A stretch of DNA of 64,000 bases, from assembly GCF_018413525.1 (NCBI RefSeq), contig NZ_JAHCDD010000014.1:23210-87209 (forward strand). The letters are read 5' to 3'. The DNA is from Acidovorax sp. CCYZU-2555. GTDB lineage: Bacteria; Pseudomonadota; Gammaproteobacteria; Burkholderiales; Burkholderiaceae_C. The position numbers and the translations under genes are program-made. Below are positions 11,512 through 20,441 of the stretch, one piece after another (positions within the stretch are counted from its first letter, which is position 1; every line of letters starts with the position of its first letter). The notes under the pieces were generated by a model. That model searched no databases. It was not told the origin of the DNA and worked only from the letters and a program-made list of their open reading frames with translations.

Positions 11512-12621
11512 TCAGAATGCGGGCCGCTGCGCAAAACGTGCGAGCACGCGGATATCCGGGCCCACGCTGGTGACATCGTGGAATGCGAGTTCCGGTCCTT
11601 CGGCCAGCGCCGTCAGCGGACCGATGTGGCCGATGCCGCGGCCCGAGCCCAGCAGTTTGGGCGCGAGGTACAGCAGCAGTTCGTCGATCAGCCCTTCGCG
11701 CAGCAGCGAGCCGTTGAGCTGGAAGCCGGCTTCGACATGCAGCTCGTTGATGGCGCGCCGGCCCAGGTCGCGCAGCATGGCCGCGAGGTCGACCTTGCCA
11801 TGGGCGTTGGGCAGGCGAATGACGATCGCTCCCAGTGCCTGCAGGGCTTCGGTCTTGGCCGCGCTGTCGCTGGCGGTGTAGATGTAGCAGTTGCGACCCG
11901 GCACGAACAGCTTGGCGTCCAGTGGCGTCTGCAGCCGGCTGTCGACGATCACCACATGCGGCTGGCGCGCAGTCTCGATGCCGCGCACGTCCAGGCGCGG
12001 GTTGTCCTGCAGCACCGTGCCAATGCCCGTGAGCACGGCGCAGGCCCGGGCGCGCCAGGCGTGGCCGTCGGCACGCGCTTCGGGCGAAGTGATCCATTGG
12101 CTTTGCCCATTGGCCAGCGCCGTGGTGCCGTCGAGCGAGGCCGCGGCTTTCATGCGCACCCATGGAGTCTTGCGCACCATGCGGCTCAGAAAGCCGATGT
12201 TCAGTTCGCGCGCTTCGTTCGCGCCGGCGCCGACTTCGACGTGCACGCCCGCGGCGCGCAGCCGCGCAAAGCCCTGGCCCGCGACCAGCGGGTTAGGGTC
12301 TTCGAGCGCGGCCACGACCCGGCCTATGCCGGCCGCGACCAGCGCGTCGCAGCAGGGGCCGGTGCGGCCCTGGTGGGCGCAGGGCTCCAGCGTCACATAG
12401 GCGGTCGCGCCGCGCACATCGTTGCCCAGCGCCGCGGCATGGCGCATCGCCATGACTTCGGCATGGGGGCCGCCTACCGGCTGGGTATGGCCCTGACCGA
12501 CAACGGTGCGGCCGTCGGGCGCGACGATCACGCAGCCGACGCGCGGGTTGGGGTTGCTGGAGTAGAGCGCCTGAGCGGCTTGCGCCAGCGCTTGTTGCAT
12601 AAAGTCAGGAGTGGCCGTCAT
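11512..12621 (-). CDS. ribD: Bifunctional riboflavin biosynthesis deaminase/reductase RibD
   Basis: Deaminates 2,5-diamino-6-ribosylamino-pyrimidinone 5'-phosphate and then reduces the ribose side chain. The protein is 369 residues. The N-terminal cytidine-deaminase-like domain has zinc ligands H53 (HAE motif, E55 catalytic), C81 and C90 in PCAHQGRTGPCC. The C-terminal reductase domain (about 150-369) has VRMKAAASLDG and the NADPH-binding region GIGTVLQDNPRLDVR. ATG 12621 gives a normal N-terminus. It starts 44 bp after the pilE stop and precedes ribE; together they form the visible riboflavin segment. Confidence 0.96.
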   Translation of the reverse strand: MTATPDFMQQALAQAAQALYSSNPNPRVGCVIVAPDGRTVVGQGHTQPVGGPHAEVMAMRHAAALGNDVRGATAYVTLEPCAHQGRTGPCCDALVAAGIGRVVAALEDPNPLVAGQGFARLRAAGVHVEVGAGANEARELNIGFLSRMVRKTPWVRMKAAASLDGTTALANGQSQWITSPEARADGHAWRARACAVLTGIGTVLQDNPRLDVRGIETARQPHVVIVDSRLQTPLDAKLFVPGRNCYIYTASDSAAKTEALQALGAIVIRLPNAHGKVDLAAMLRDLGRRAINELHVEAGFQLNGSLLREGLIDELLLYLAPKLLGSGRGIGHIGPLTALAEGPELAFHDVTSVGPDIRVLARFAQRPAF

Positions 12622-12665
12622 GTGGCCGCCATCCTAGCGCACAAGCGCCAGGGCTTGCCGCGTGC

Positions 12666-13106
12666 TCAGCGGTTCCAGCAGTCGGCGGAGGTGGTACCCG
12701 ATTTCATACCGGTGTTGTTGCGCTCGCCATTTTGTGCCAGCGTGAACGTACCGCATTTGTCGCCGGTCTGGGCATTTTGCGGCGTGGCGGTCAGCACAAA
12801 GGCGACGTTGGTGCTGTCGGCCGCCGGCAAGGCAATCGCGTAGCGGTTGGACGGCACGCTGCGCAGCCCGGAGGGAAAGAAATTCGCATTGTTGGTGTTG
12901 GCGGCGGTCGGGTACACGCCCGAAACCGTTGCGGCGCGTTCCATCCACTGCGCGGCCTGCAACAGGCCGGCCTTGGCTTCGGAGCGTGCACCGCGGCGCA
13001 TGTATTCCTGGTAGCTGGGAATGGCGACGGCCGTCAGGATGCCGACCAAAGCCACCACGATCAACATTTCGATCAACGTGAAGCCGCGAGAGGAAGCAGG
13101 TCGCAT
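12666..13106 (-). CDS. pilE: Type IV pilin PilE-like (last gene of the minor-pilin operon)
   Basis: A 146-residue prepilin. The leader is MRPASSRG, cut by prepilin peptidase after G8, giving mature F+1 and the conserved E+5 in FTLIEMLIVVALVGILTAV. A hydrophobic stalk helix follows, and the C-terminus has two cysteines (DKCGTF and SADCWNR) that can close a D-region disulfide. ATG 13106 has an AGAAAGG ribosome site 8 bp upstream; the open frame to 13157 overlaps the pilY1 end and is rejected. Its position after pilY1 is that of PilE minor pilin in the fimT-pilVWXY1E arrangement, so I read it as a minor subunit, not the major pilin. Confidence 0.9.
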   Translation of the reverse strand: MRPASSRGFTLIEMLIVVALVGILTAVAIPSYQEYMRRGARSEAKAGLLQAAQWMERAATVSGVYPTAANTNNANFFPSGLRSVPSNRYAIALPAADSTNVAFVLTATPQNAQTGDKCGTFTLAQNGERNNTGMKSGTTSADCWNR

Positions 13107-13138
13107 GAATCTGGCCTTTCTGAAGGGCTGGCGCTGCA

Positions 13139-16100
13139 TCAGCGCAACTGGCGCCAACTGGGGCGCAGCGGTTGTTCGGGCAGCTTGCTGAACGAATCGA
13201 CGATGTTGTCGGAGCCGGTGCGGATTTCCTTGTTCTGGTTGCTGGACTTGCTTTCCTTGACCGAAGCCGTCATGCGCGAGGTGCCCTTGTCCGTGGTGCT
13301 GTTGTAGATGCCGTCGCCGTTGGTGTCCATGAGCTGCACGCTGGGCTTGCGTCCGTCCATGATGTTGATGAAAGTGCGGAACACCTTGGGCAAGGTGGCC
13401 GGCGGCGAGCAGCTTTCCTCGAGCACGCTGCTGCCCGAGCCCGGCACTTCGGTCAGCACTTCCAGGATATTGCTGCCGTCGTAGAACGAAGGGCTGCTGA
13501 GCAGGCGTTCTCCGGTCACCGGCAGATGCAGGTACCAGCCCTTGCGCGCATTGGTGCCCGAGAACGCGACCGTGTTCTGGCTCACCGTGTAGAAGGTGCG
13601 CGCGCTGCTGCTTCCCGTGCCGGGAATCGCGACGTTGGAGATGGTCTGCTGCACTAGATTGGACCAGCCTGTGCCCACGGGCTGGACCACGCCCTTGGCC
13701 GAGTCGACGGCGAGCTTGCCGTCGACGAACTTGTAGACCGTGCTGTCGAGCACCGAGTAGATGGACTGCACCGACGTGTCGGTGCGGTCACCTTCGGTGA
13801 CGTTGCGGCCGGTGCCGAACGCGACCATCAGACCCAGGCCGTCGCGGTCGTTGAGCTTGACCACGGGCGCGGCGGTGATGGGTTGCACGCTGCTCGAATT
13901 TCCCGAGGTGTAGACCGCCGAATACAGCGGACGGCTGCTGAACGCCGTGTTCCACTGTCCCGGGTCGGCGGAGCCGATGTCGAACTTCCACAGATTGCCG
14001 CGCAGGTCGCCCGCATAGACGATGTCGGGCGTGCCGTTGCCGTCGATATCCACCAGGCGCGGCGCCGACAGGCCGTTGCTGGCCGCGTTGTCGCCGGTCG
14101 TTGCGGCCACGATGGTCTTGAGTTCCTTGGTGCCATCGAGGTACTGGATCAGCAGTACGGGGCGCTCGTTGCGGCTGTTGTAGCCGTTGCCCATGATCAC
14201 CGCCCAGCGGCCATTGTTCAGGCGCACGACCTGGGTGGATTTCTGCGGGTTGTTGTCCTCGACGACGGGCGCGGCGAAGATGTGGCCGATGTCGGCGGCA
14301 TCGCCCGTGGCGGCATCTCCGGCGACGGCGGTCTTGTCCATGACCACCAGGCTCGCCGCATTGGCCGTGGAGAAATTGCTGGCCACCGCCGTGGTGCCCG
14401 TGGGCGCGGTGCTGCCAGGCGTGGTGATGTCGAGCACGAAATAGCCCTTGCCGCCTGCGCCCAGCGTGCCGACCAGCATGCTGCGCCAGTTGGGCGTGCC
14501 GCTCGATCCGATATCGACATCGCCGCTGAACGGCGAGCCGTCCACGTAGTAGCGGTGGGTATAGCCGGACGTGGCCAGGTCCTTGAGGTTGGCGACCACG
14601 CCTTTGGGCACATAGGCGATCTTTTCCGCGCCATTGAGGGCCGAGAAGCCATGCAGCATGCCGTCGTTGCCTCCGACATAGACCATGGGTATGCGTGCGG
14701 CCTGCTTGGCGGCGAAAGCGCGATAGCCGTCATTGGTAAGGTTGCTCACGGGTGGGCCCACGTACCACAGCGCCGAATTGACGATGTCGCCCTGGCGTGA
14801 CTTGCGCACGCGCACGGTGCCTGTGCCTTCGGTGCTGCGGTCGCCGCGCAGGAAGTTGACGCGTGCCGTTGCGGTCGCGTCGGTTTCGGCCACGGTGAGC
14901 TTGATCGCGGCTTTCTGCGCAGTGCCCAGATTCGCCCAGGTAAATGACACGGGCGCTTCGGCGTTGTTGGTCGCGGTCGCTGTCGCGGTGGTGAGGATCA
15001 GCCGGTTCGTGATGTCGCCGGCGCTCAGGGCATCGAGCTTGTCGGCGGTCGTCATGGCATTGGCGGGTGCGGCCACGCCGGCCTTGACGCCCCAGAGGGT
15101 GTTGGGCGTCACGGCCGCCGTGCCCTGGGCCAGCGTGTCGGAGCGCACATAGCCGGTCCAGCCGTCGGCGTTGTAACCCGATGAGTATTGCGAGGTGCCG
15201 GTGCGGGTCACCGATGAGGAAGCGCTGGTGAAACTCGTGATCGGCGTGGAAGTGTCTTCGACAATGTTGCTGACGATGTCCTTGAAGGCCTTGGTCAGCT
15301 CGTCTGCCGTGGGCGCGGGCGTGAACTTGCCGCGGCCGTTGAGCGCCGCATGCCACAGCTCGATGCGCCGGCCGTTGTCCTTGGCGGTTGCGCCATAGCC
15401 GGTGCTGCCGTCGCAGGCGCTGTTGCCGCTGCCGGTGTTGCCGCTGCCGCACAACGGCGAAGGCCAGGTGAGGTCGCCGGTGACCAGGCGGTTGAGTTCG
15501 CCGGAGTAGCTGTCGCTGCCAAATGTCGGGCTGCCGGTCCATGCCGAGGCTCCCGCACCGAAACCGATGGTGTAGGTCGTCATGTGCTGCCAGGTCGCGG
15601 GGTTGTTCCTGGGATTCCAGAACTGCGGCAGTGTCGTCGTCTTGAGGCTGCTGCCCGAGCCTGACGTAAAGGTTTCCTCGCCGCTTTTCTTGATCAGCGG
15701 CTTGATTTCGTTGGCGATGCCGGGCTGCAGGTCGGTGGCCCAGTAGTGGAAAGCCAGATCGGACAGCGTGTTGAGACCGTACGTGGTCTTGGTGACGTCC
15801 TTGCAAAACAGCAGCAGCGTGCACTCGCGTTCGACGGTGGTGGTGGTGTTGAAGCCCCAGTCGTCCTTGTAGATGCGCGAGGTCGCTGCCGTCGGACTGT
15901 AGGCGGTGCTGCCGTCGCCCAAGGTGATCGCGGTATTGTCGATGTTGCCTATGTTGTTGATGGCTTGGTAGGCCGGCAGGTCGCGGTCGCCGTCTACGTG
16001 CTGCGCAACGGTTGCCGTGCCGCTGTTCCAGGCGCCGTCGGTCATGAAAATATGGTACGAGCGCCGGCAGCTGATCAGCGGCGCTTCCTTGGTGCCGGGG

Positions 16101-16573
16101 TCGGAGGCCCAGGGGCTGTTGATGCCCAGATCGGTGCGCTTGAGGTAGTCGCCCGCATTCCTGACCATGCGATGCGAAGGCGTGCCGCCCGCAGGCGTGA
16201 GCGTCTCTACCCAGCTCAGGAAGTTCGTCCGGTGCGTGCCCTTGAGGCTCTTGAGCGCGTTCTTGCAGTTCGTCGTGTTGAGCGGAATGGTGTCGCAATC
16301 GCTGTTCATCGACTGCCAGCTCAGGCGTATCAGGCCGTCGGCGACATTCTCCGGCGCAAACGTCTGGCGCAGCGCGGCCTTGAGCGTGTTGATGCCCGAG
16401 GTTCCCATGCTTCCCGAGTCATCGACCGACACAATGACGTTGGGGGCGGGCTCGCGGCTTGCGGTGCCCGCGGGATATTGCACCAGGCCCAGTTGCGCGG
16501 CCAGCGCGGGCGCCCCGTGCAATGCGGCGCCTGCCAGCAGGACGGCGCCTTGCAAAAGGGATGTCTTGTTCAT
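13139..16573 (-). CDS. pilY1: Type IV pilus tip adhesin / biogenesis protein PilY1
   Basis: A 1144-residue exported protein with a signal peptide cut near residue 26 (ALA-AQ). Close to the mature N-terminus is VSVDDSGSMG at about 49-58, the DxSxS metal-ion-dependent site of a von Willebrand A domain. The C-terminal half is a PilY1-type beta-propeller with calcium-loop DIDGNGTPDIV near residue 840, followed by GDLRGNLWKFD. ATG 16573 is chosen because it immediately precedes the signal peptide; the open frame runs on to 16657 inside pilX. PilY1 acts at the pilus tip with the minor pilins to prime assembly and in adhesion and surface sensing. Confidence 0.93.
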   Translation of the reverse strand: MNKTSLLQGAVLLAGAALHGAPALAAQLGLVQYPAGTASREPAPNVIVSVDDSGSMGTSGINTLKAALRQTFAPENVADGLIRLSWQSMNSDCDTIPLNTTNCKNALKSLKGTHRTNFLSWVETLTPAGGTPSHRMVRNAGDYLKRTDLGINSPWASDPGTKEAPLISCRRSYHIFMTDGAWNSGTATVAQHVDGDRDLPAYQAINNIGNIDNTAITLGDGSTAYSPTAATSRIYKDDWGFNTTTTVERECTLLLFCKDVTKTTYGLNTLSDLAFHYWATDLQPGIANEIKPLIKKSGEETFTSGSGSSLKTTTLPQFWNPRNNPATWQHMTTYTIGFGAGASAWTGSPTFGSDSYSGELNRLVTGDLTWPSPLCGSGNTGSGNSACDGSTGYGATAKDNGRRIELWHAALNGRGKFTPAPTADELTKAFKDIVSNIVEDTSTPITSFTSASSSVTRTGTSQYSSGYNADGWTGYVRSDTLAQGTAAVTPNTLWGVKAGVAAPANAMTTADKLDALSAGDITNRLILTTATATATNNAEAPVSFTWANLGTAQKAAIKLTVAETDATATARVNFLRGDRSTEGTGTVRVRKSRQGDIVNSALWYVGPPVSNLTNDGYRAFAAKQAARIPMVYVGGNDGMLHGFSALNGAEKIAYVPKGVVANLKDLATSGYTHRYYVDGSPFSGDVDIGSSGTPNWRSMLVGTLGAGGKGYFVLDITTPGSTAPTGTTAVASNFSTANAASLVVMDKTAVAGDAATGDAADIGHIFAAPVVEDNNPQKSTQVVRLNNGRWAVIMGNGYNSRNERPVLLIQYLDGTKELKTIVAATTGDNAASNGLSAPRLVDIDGNGTPDIVYAGDLRGNLWKFDIGSADPGQWNTAFSSRPLYSAVYTSGNSSSVQPITAAPVVKLNDRDGLGLMVAFGTGRNVTEGDRTDTSVQSIYSVLDSTVYKFVDGKLAVDSAKGVVQPVGTGWSNLVQQTISNVAIPGTGSSSARTFYTVSQNTVAFSGTNARKGWYLHLPVTGERLLSSPSFYDGSNILEVLTEVPGSGSSVLEESCSPPATLPKVFRTFINIMDGRKPSVQLMDTNGDGIYNSTTDKGTSRMTASVKESKSSNQNKEIRTGSDNIVDSFSKLPEQPLRPSWRQLR

Positions 16574-16583
16574 ATGCGCTCCC

Positions 16584-17288
16584 TCAGTCCTTGATTTTCT
16601 GCCGCGCCAGCGTCGACTGCAGCACCACCTGCGTGCCCGACTTGAGCCCCTGGGCAATGGCCGTGATGCGGTAGACCAGTGCCGGTTTCAGATTGAGATT
16701 CAGCTGCTCGGCGCGCGGGTTGTTGGTGATCAGCGCGCCCGCGCTGCTGGCATAGGGCATGACCTCGACCCAGTACCACGCGCCTTTACCGTCGCCCGTG
16801 GCCTGCAGGATGGGATTGCTGTAGTTGCCTTTTTGCGCGCCGGTGTACATGCCATAGCGTGCGCCCTGGGCGCGCATCTTCTCGAGCAGGGCCTTGTCGT
16901 TCCAGAAGTCCTGTTTGTCGATGCGCTTGGCGCAGATGCCGTCAATGCACGGCACGTTGGCCGCGGCTTCGAGCGTGGTCAGCAGCCCGACGAAATCCTT
17001 TTCCTCGGCAATGAACCAGATGTTGCCCGCAGTGCGGCAGATCTTGGTGTCGCTCGTGGGCACGCAGGCGCTGCCGTCGATGTTCTGGCCCAGAATGTCC
17101 TGTTCCGCGTCCTGCAGCATGGCCTCCGCGGCTTCGAACGCGCGTTGGTAGTCGGCGTCATTGCCGACGATCAGCTCGTTGAGCAGCGCCGTCTTGGACG
17201 CCCAGACGGTCATTAGCATCGTCAGCAGCACGACGACGATGACGATCAGCAAGGAGACGCCGCGCTGGCGTTGGCGCAAGGAAGTCAT
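16584..17288 (-). CDS. pilX: Minor pilin PilX
   Basis: A 234-residue prepilin-like protein whose N-terminus, RQRQRGVSLLIVIVVVLL, is a cleavage site followed by a long hydrophobic helix. The residue at mature +5 is isoleucine, not glutamate; absence of E5 is usual for PilX and for its type II secretion analogue GspK, the subunit thought to cap the initiating complex. The globular part is Cys-containing and mixed alpha/beta. The stop is 10 bp before the pilY1 start, and the start overlaps the pilW stop by 4 bp, so the genes are translationally coupled. Confidence 0.9.
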   Translation of the reverse strand: MTSLRQRQRGVSLLIVIVVVLLTMLMTVWASKTALLNELIVGNDADYQRAFEAAEAMLQDAEQDILGQNIDGSACVPTSDTKICRTAGNIWFIAEEKDFVGLLTTLEAAANVPCIDGICAKRIDKQDFWNDKALLEKMRAQGARYGMYTGAQKGNYSNPILQATGDGKGAWYWVEVMPYASSAGALITNNPRAEQLNLNLKPALVYRITAIAQGLKSGTQVVLQSTLARQKIKD

Positions 17289-18133
17289 GGCGGTGGAATG
17301 CTGGGGCGGCCCTGGCTGCGGATCTGGTAGGTATTGCGAAACACCATGCGCAGCCGGCTGCCGCGCGCGACGGTCTGGTTGGCGCAGTTCACGTACTGGG
17401 TGGCGCCGGTGTCGGTCTGGTTTTCCGTGCCTTCCATTTCGAGGCAGATCTCGACCGCATAGATGCGCGGCCAGGCATCGGCGGCGACTGCTTCGGCCGT
17501 GCGGTACTGCATGGTGGGAAGGCCGGTGGCGACATTGGCCTGCTGTTCAACGAAGCGCACGCGGAAATCGGCCACATTGGCGATCACGGGCTGGCTCACG
17601 TCATTGGTGCCCGCGCAGCGCAGCTCGCCGCTGGTCGCGCCCGCGGCCTTCTCCAGCACGAAGCCGCTGCGCAGGGCGCTGGCCGACGGCGCCTGGCCCA
17701 GGCAATCGCGGAACATCGACTGTTGCGTCGCGCTGCCGACCACGTTTTCGTTGTAGTTCTGGTAACCGAGCACCAGCTGGTATTCGTTCTTTCCCGGAGC
17801 GCTTTTTCCGCCCACCGTTGTGATCCCCTTGGGCACTTCGAACGCCACGTTGTCGCCGGGGTCTATGGGCTGCGTGCCCTCCTTGGCGATCGCCAGGTTC
17901 AGGCGCACCGAGCCTGCCTGGCGCGCCTGCTGGCCTATGCTGCGAAATGCCTGCGCCGCCTGTTGCTGCAGCTGGCTCGCATCGTTGACCGTGCCCGACA
18001 CCTGGCGCGATATCACCAGTGTGCCTATGGCCACCGAGATGGTCAGCAAGCCTATGGTCAGCCCGACCAGCAGCTCGATCATGCTCAGACCGTACTGGCG
18101 CTGCGGGCGGCGGATGTGGTGCAGGTTGCGCAT
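17285..18133 (-). CDS. pilW: Minor pilin PilW
   Basis: A 282-residue prepilin-like protein. The type III leader ends QRQYG, followed by the hydrophobic helix LSMIELLVGLTIGLL with the glutamate at mature +5. After the helix comes a Gln/Ala-rich stretch (DASQLQQQAAQAFRSIGQQA) and a long globular domain with paired cysteines typical of PilW. ATG 18133 is preferred; an in-frame start at 18157 would overlap the pilV stop by 20 bp. Part of the fimT-pilV-pilW-pilX-pilY1-pilE transcript; the product joins the initiating complex in the inner membrane. Confidence 0.9.
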   Translation of the reverse strand: MRNLHHIRRPQRQYGLSMIELLVGLTIGLLTISVAIGTLVISRQVSGTVNDASQLQQQAAQAFRSIGQQARQAGSVRLNLAIAKEGTQPIDPGDNVAFEVPKGITTVGGKSAPGKNEYQLVLGYQNYNENVVGSATQQSMFRDCLGQAPSASALRSGFVLEKAAGATSGELRCAGTNDVSQPVIANVADFRVRFVEQQANVATGLPTMQYRTAEAVAADAWPRIYAVEICLEMEGTENQTDTGATQYVNCANQTVARGSRLRMVFRNTYQIRSQGRPSIPPP

Positions 18134-18137
18134 GGCG

Positions 18138-18773
18138 TCAGCCCGGGCAGATGGCAAGGCTGGCGCTCGCCGCGCCCGCGCTGTAAGGCAGGCAGCGCGC
18201 GCTGGGTTGGATGTACTGCAGATGGCAGCTTCGGTCGGGCGGGCAGACGGGCTTGTTGGCGCCCGTGGCCACGGGCTGCAGCACTGCGCGGTACGTGGCC
18301 TGCTCGGTCTTGTCTGCGGCGGAGCTGCCCGAGGGCAGCTTTTCGTTCTCGCGCCAGCTGATCATCACGCCCAGCTGTCGGCGGTTGGCATTGTTGGTTT
18401 CGTCGGCCGCCAGGAATATGGTGGCATCGCCCAGCGGCAGCGTTTGCTGGACATTGGCCAGCCACAGGTTTCTGTCGTCGGTCGCCAGATTGGCGCTGGT
18501 GCAGGCGGCAGCCGCGCAGTTGCCGGCCTTGGGCGGCTTGCTGTCCCAGGCTACGACATATTGGTTGAGTTCGGCCAGGCCACGCGGGTTCATGCGTATG
18601 CGTTCGCTCAGGTCTTCGATCATGCGCACCGCCTGGGCACGCCGCACGCTGGTCTGGCTGTCGGCCAGCGTGCGCATCTGCACGCCCAGGATGCCGAGCA
18701 CGCCCAGCGCCATGACCACGATGGCGGCCAGGGACTCGATGAGCGTGATGCCGCGCTGGTGGCGTTTCAGCAT
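18138..18773 (-). CDS. pilV: Minor pilin PilV
   Basis: A 211-residue prepilin with leader MLKRHQRG, then [19 protein letters not shown] with E at mature +5. The PilV character is the short leader, the [19 protein letters not shown] segment after the helix and several cysteines in the C-terminal domain. The start codon overlaps the fimT stop (ATGCTGA at 18773-18767), so translation is coupled. The open frame continuing upstream to 18905 lies inside fimT and is ignored. It acts with PilW, PilX and FimT in the pilus-priming complex. Confidence 0.9.
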   Translation of the reverse strand: MLKRHQRGITLIESLAAIVVMALGVLGILGVQMRTLADSQTSVRRAQAVRMIEDLSERIRMNPRGLAELNQYVVAWDSKPPKAGNCAAAACTSANLATDDRNLWLANVQQTLPLGDATIFLAADETNNANRRQLGVMISWRENEKLPSGSSAADKTEQATYRAVLQPVATGANKPVCPPDRSCHLQYIQPSARCLPYSAGAASASLAICPG

Positions 18774-19351
18774 GTCGCACCTGCTTTCCAGTTGATGCGC
18801 CCGCCTGCGGAAACGCACAGCGTGCGCGCGGCTTTGGAGTCCGTTCCTTCCGCGTAGGGGTAGACGATGAAGCTCTTGGCGTTGATGCCGTCCATGTTGC
18901 CCCAACGGTTGATGGCGATGGTGTCGGCGTCGCTTCCCGCGGCTCCGAGGACATGCGTCACGCCCATTCCCGCAGGCACGCGCGCATTGAGCAGCACTTC
19001 CTCTCCCTGGGTGTATCTGCCGTTGCCGTCGCTGTCGACAAACAGCCGCCAGCCGCAGCCCCAGTCGATGGTCCGGGGAGCGGTCACGCAGTTGTCGGTG
19101 GTGTTATCCATCTTTTGGATCACCACGTTTCCGCCGCGCTTGATGGCTTCGGTGCGCCCCAGCCGTATGACGTCGGTCACCGCGCCTTCTGCCTGCCGCA
19201 CGCGCCAGCGGTCGAGCAAAGGCTTGAAGGAGGGCACGGCCAGCGTCGTCAGCAGCGCCACGATCGACAGGGTCACGAGAATTTCGACCAAAGTCAGCCC
19301 TGCCGCACGGCGCCGGCAAACAGTTGCTGGGCAGGAAGATCGGACCTTCAT
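18767..19351 (-). CDS. fimT: Minor pilin FimT (GspH/FimT pseudopilin)
   Basis: A 194-residue prepilin-like protein with a positively charged leader (RRRAAG) and the helix [19 protein letters not shown] at mature +5. The C-terminal GspH/FimT-type beta domain contains the typical [12 protein letters not shown] element and a pair of cysteines. It is the first gene of the minor-pilin operon; ATG 19351 is the only sensible start. FimT proteins of this group are minor pilins, and some have been implicated in DNA binding during uptake; that role is inference here. Confidence 0.88.
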   Translation of the reverse strand: MKVRSSCPATVCRRRAAGLTLVEILVTLSIVALLTTLAVPSFKPLLDRWRVRQAEGAVTDVIRLGRTEAIKRGGNVVIQKMDNTTDNCVTAPRTIDWGCGWRLFVDSDGNGRYTQGEEVLLNARVPAGMGVTHVLGAAGSDADTIAINRWGNMDGINAKSFIVYPYAEGTDSKAARTLCVSAGGRINWKAGATC

Positions 19352-19441
19352 GCTTGCACTTCAGCACACAAAGCCATCCTCTTCCAGCAGATTGACGACA
19401 GGCGGCAGGATGCATCCGACCAGCGGAGCGAACCACCCGCG

Positions 19442-19729
19442 TCAGCGGCGTTGACCGGCGCCGCGCGGGCGCGCCGCTGCCGCAGCTGCGTAACCCAGGC
19501 AGGCGCCCGCATTGGGCAGGCCGCGGCACTCGCGTGTGAGGCGCCGGTCGCGCTGCGCCTGGCTCTCTTCCGAAGGGCTGGGCAGGTGCAGGATGCGGGG
19601 CTTGCGCCGGCTTGGCGGTTGGCGACGTTCGGTATCTTGCGCGCTGGCGCCGGTCGCTGGCGCAGCCGCCGCAGCATCGCCCAGGAACAGCACCAGTGCG
19701 ACTGCGCCCAGGATCATCGTGGAAGGCAT
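19442..19729 (-). CDS. Small exported protein of unknown function upstream of fimT
   Basis: A 95-residue frame with ATG 19729 and the ribosome site GAAAGG about 6 bp upstream. Residues 1-22 form a convincing signal peptide ([20 protein letters not shown]). The mature part is Arg/Pro/Ser-rich with two cysteines ([11 protein letters not shown]) that could form one disulfide, and ends Ala/Arg-rich. I do not recognise the family. It is in the same orientation as the pilin operon, 90 bp upstream of fimT, so it may be co-transcribed with the minor pilins, but no function should be assumed. Confidence 0.6.
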   Translation of the reverse strand: MPSTMILGAVALVLFLGDAAAAAPATGASAQDTERRQPPSRRKPRILHLPSPSEESQAQRDRRLTRECRGLPNAGACLGYAAAAAARPRGAGQRR

Positions 19730-19831
19730 GGCAGGCCTTTCAATGGAAAAAACGGACGGCGAAAATTCTGCGCCGCCGCCGCAGGCCTCAGGGCAATCGA
19801 CCCTGACCGCATCGGGCAAAGCACCAGTCCG

Positions 19832-19861
19832 TTGATGGCCGAAAATGCAGCGCGCTATAAT
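19832..19861 (+). promoter_or_regulatory. Sigma-70 promoter of rpsO
   Basis: TTGATG at 19832-19837, an 18-bp spacer and a perfect TATAAT at 19856-19861. Transcription would start near 19868, giving a leader of about 100 nt before rpsO. Confidence 0.75.
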
Positions 19862-19966
19862 CGCGGGGTTTTGCATGGTGCAAGACGCACGCCGATGGCC
19901 GTTCCAGCCGCCGGCGCAAGTCATCAAGGGGCGCGTTCGCGCTGCTCCACATACAGGAAAAAACAA

Positions 19967-20233
19967 ATGATCGCATCCTCTATCAAGGCCGAAGTTGTCA
20001 AGGCCAATGCCCGTGCTGAAAACGACACTGGCAGCCCAGAAGTGCAAGTCGCGCTGCTGACCGCTCGCATCAACGAACTGACCCCCCACTTCAAGCAACA
20101 CGCCAAGGACCACCACGGTCGTCGCGGCCTGCTGCGCATGGTGAGCCGTCGTCGTAAGCTGCTGGACTACCTCAAGTCCCGCGATGCAGACCGTTACACC
20201 GCGCTGATCGCCAAGCTGGGCCTGCGTAAGTAA
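19967..20233 (+). CDS. rpsO: 30S ribosomal protein S15
   Basis: An 88-residue primary rRNA-binding protein of the small-subunit platform. The sequence is typical throughout ([42 protein letters not shown]). ATG 19967 follows ACAGGAA; the very long open frame in the same phase starting at 18953 is read-through of non-coding DNA. It precedes pnp, the classic order in proteobacteria, separated by an intrinsic terminator and a structured leader. Confidence 0.98.
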   Translation: MIASSIKAEVVKANARAENDTGSPEVQVALLTARINELTPHFKQHAKDHHGRRGLLRMVSRRRKLLDYLKSRDADRYTALIAKLGLRK

Positions 20234-20246
20234 ATTGAGTCAGAGA

Positions 20247-20287
20247 TAAAAACGCCTGAGTTAGCCTGCTAGCTCAGGCGTTTTTTA
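20247..20287 (+). terminator. Intrinsic terminator after rpsO
   Basis: ACGCCTGAG at 20252-20260 pairs with CTCAGGCGT at 20273-20281, followed by a run of T. Partial read-through would feed pnp, as known for the E. coli rpsO-pnp operon. Confidence 0.9.
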
Positions 20288-20291
20288 CTTC

Positions 20292-20394
20292 GGAGGATGG
20301 ATAACAGAGCGAAGCTATGTCATTCCAACAGCCCTGTGCGGGGTCCGCAAGGTACTGGTCTGCTGGAATGGCATCGTGTTCTGAATTGTCCTCC
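20292..20394 (+). promoter_or_regulatory. Long double-stranded leader of pnp mRNA
   Basis: A 15-nt arm at 20317-20331 (ATGTCATTCCAACAG) pairs fully with 20360-20374 (CTGCTGGAATGGCAT) if two G-U pairs are allowed. An outer clamp, GGAGGA at 20292-20297 with TCCTCC at 20389-20394, encloses it. The structure ends about 50 nt before the pnp start. In E. coli a pnp leader hairpin is cut by RNase III, which lets PNPase repress its own message; this looks like the same kind of element. Confidence 0.7.
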
Positions 20395-20441
20395 AAACTA
20401 TTGCTGGCTATGAATAGCTAGCTATTAATCTAGGAGCGAAT

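Noticed and set aside
18953..19966. Long in-frame extension ahead of rpsO
   Set aside because: It runs through fimT antisense, the small exported gene and the TATAAT promoter; S15 has a fixed N-terminus at 19967.
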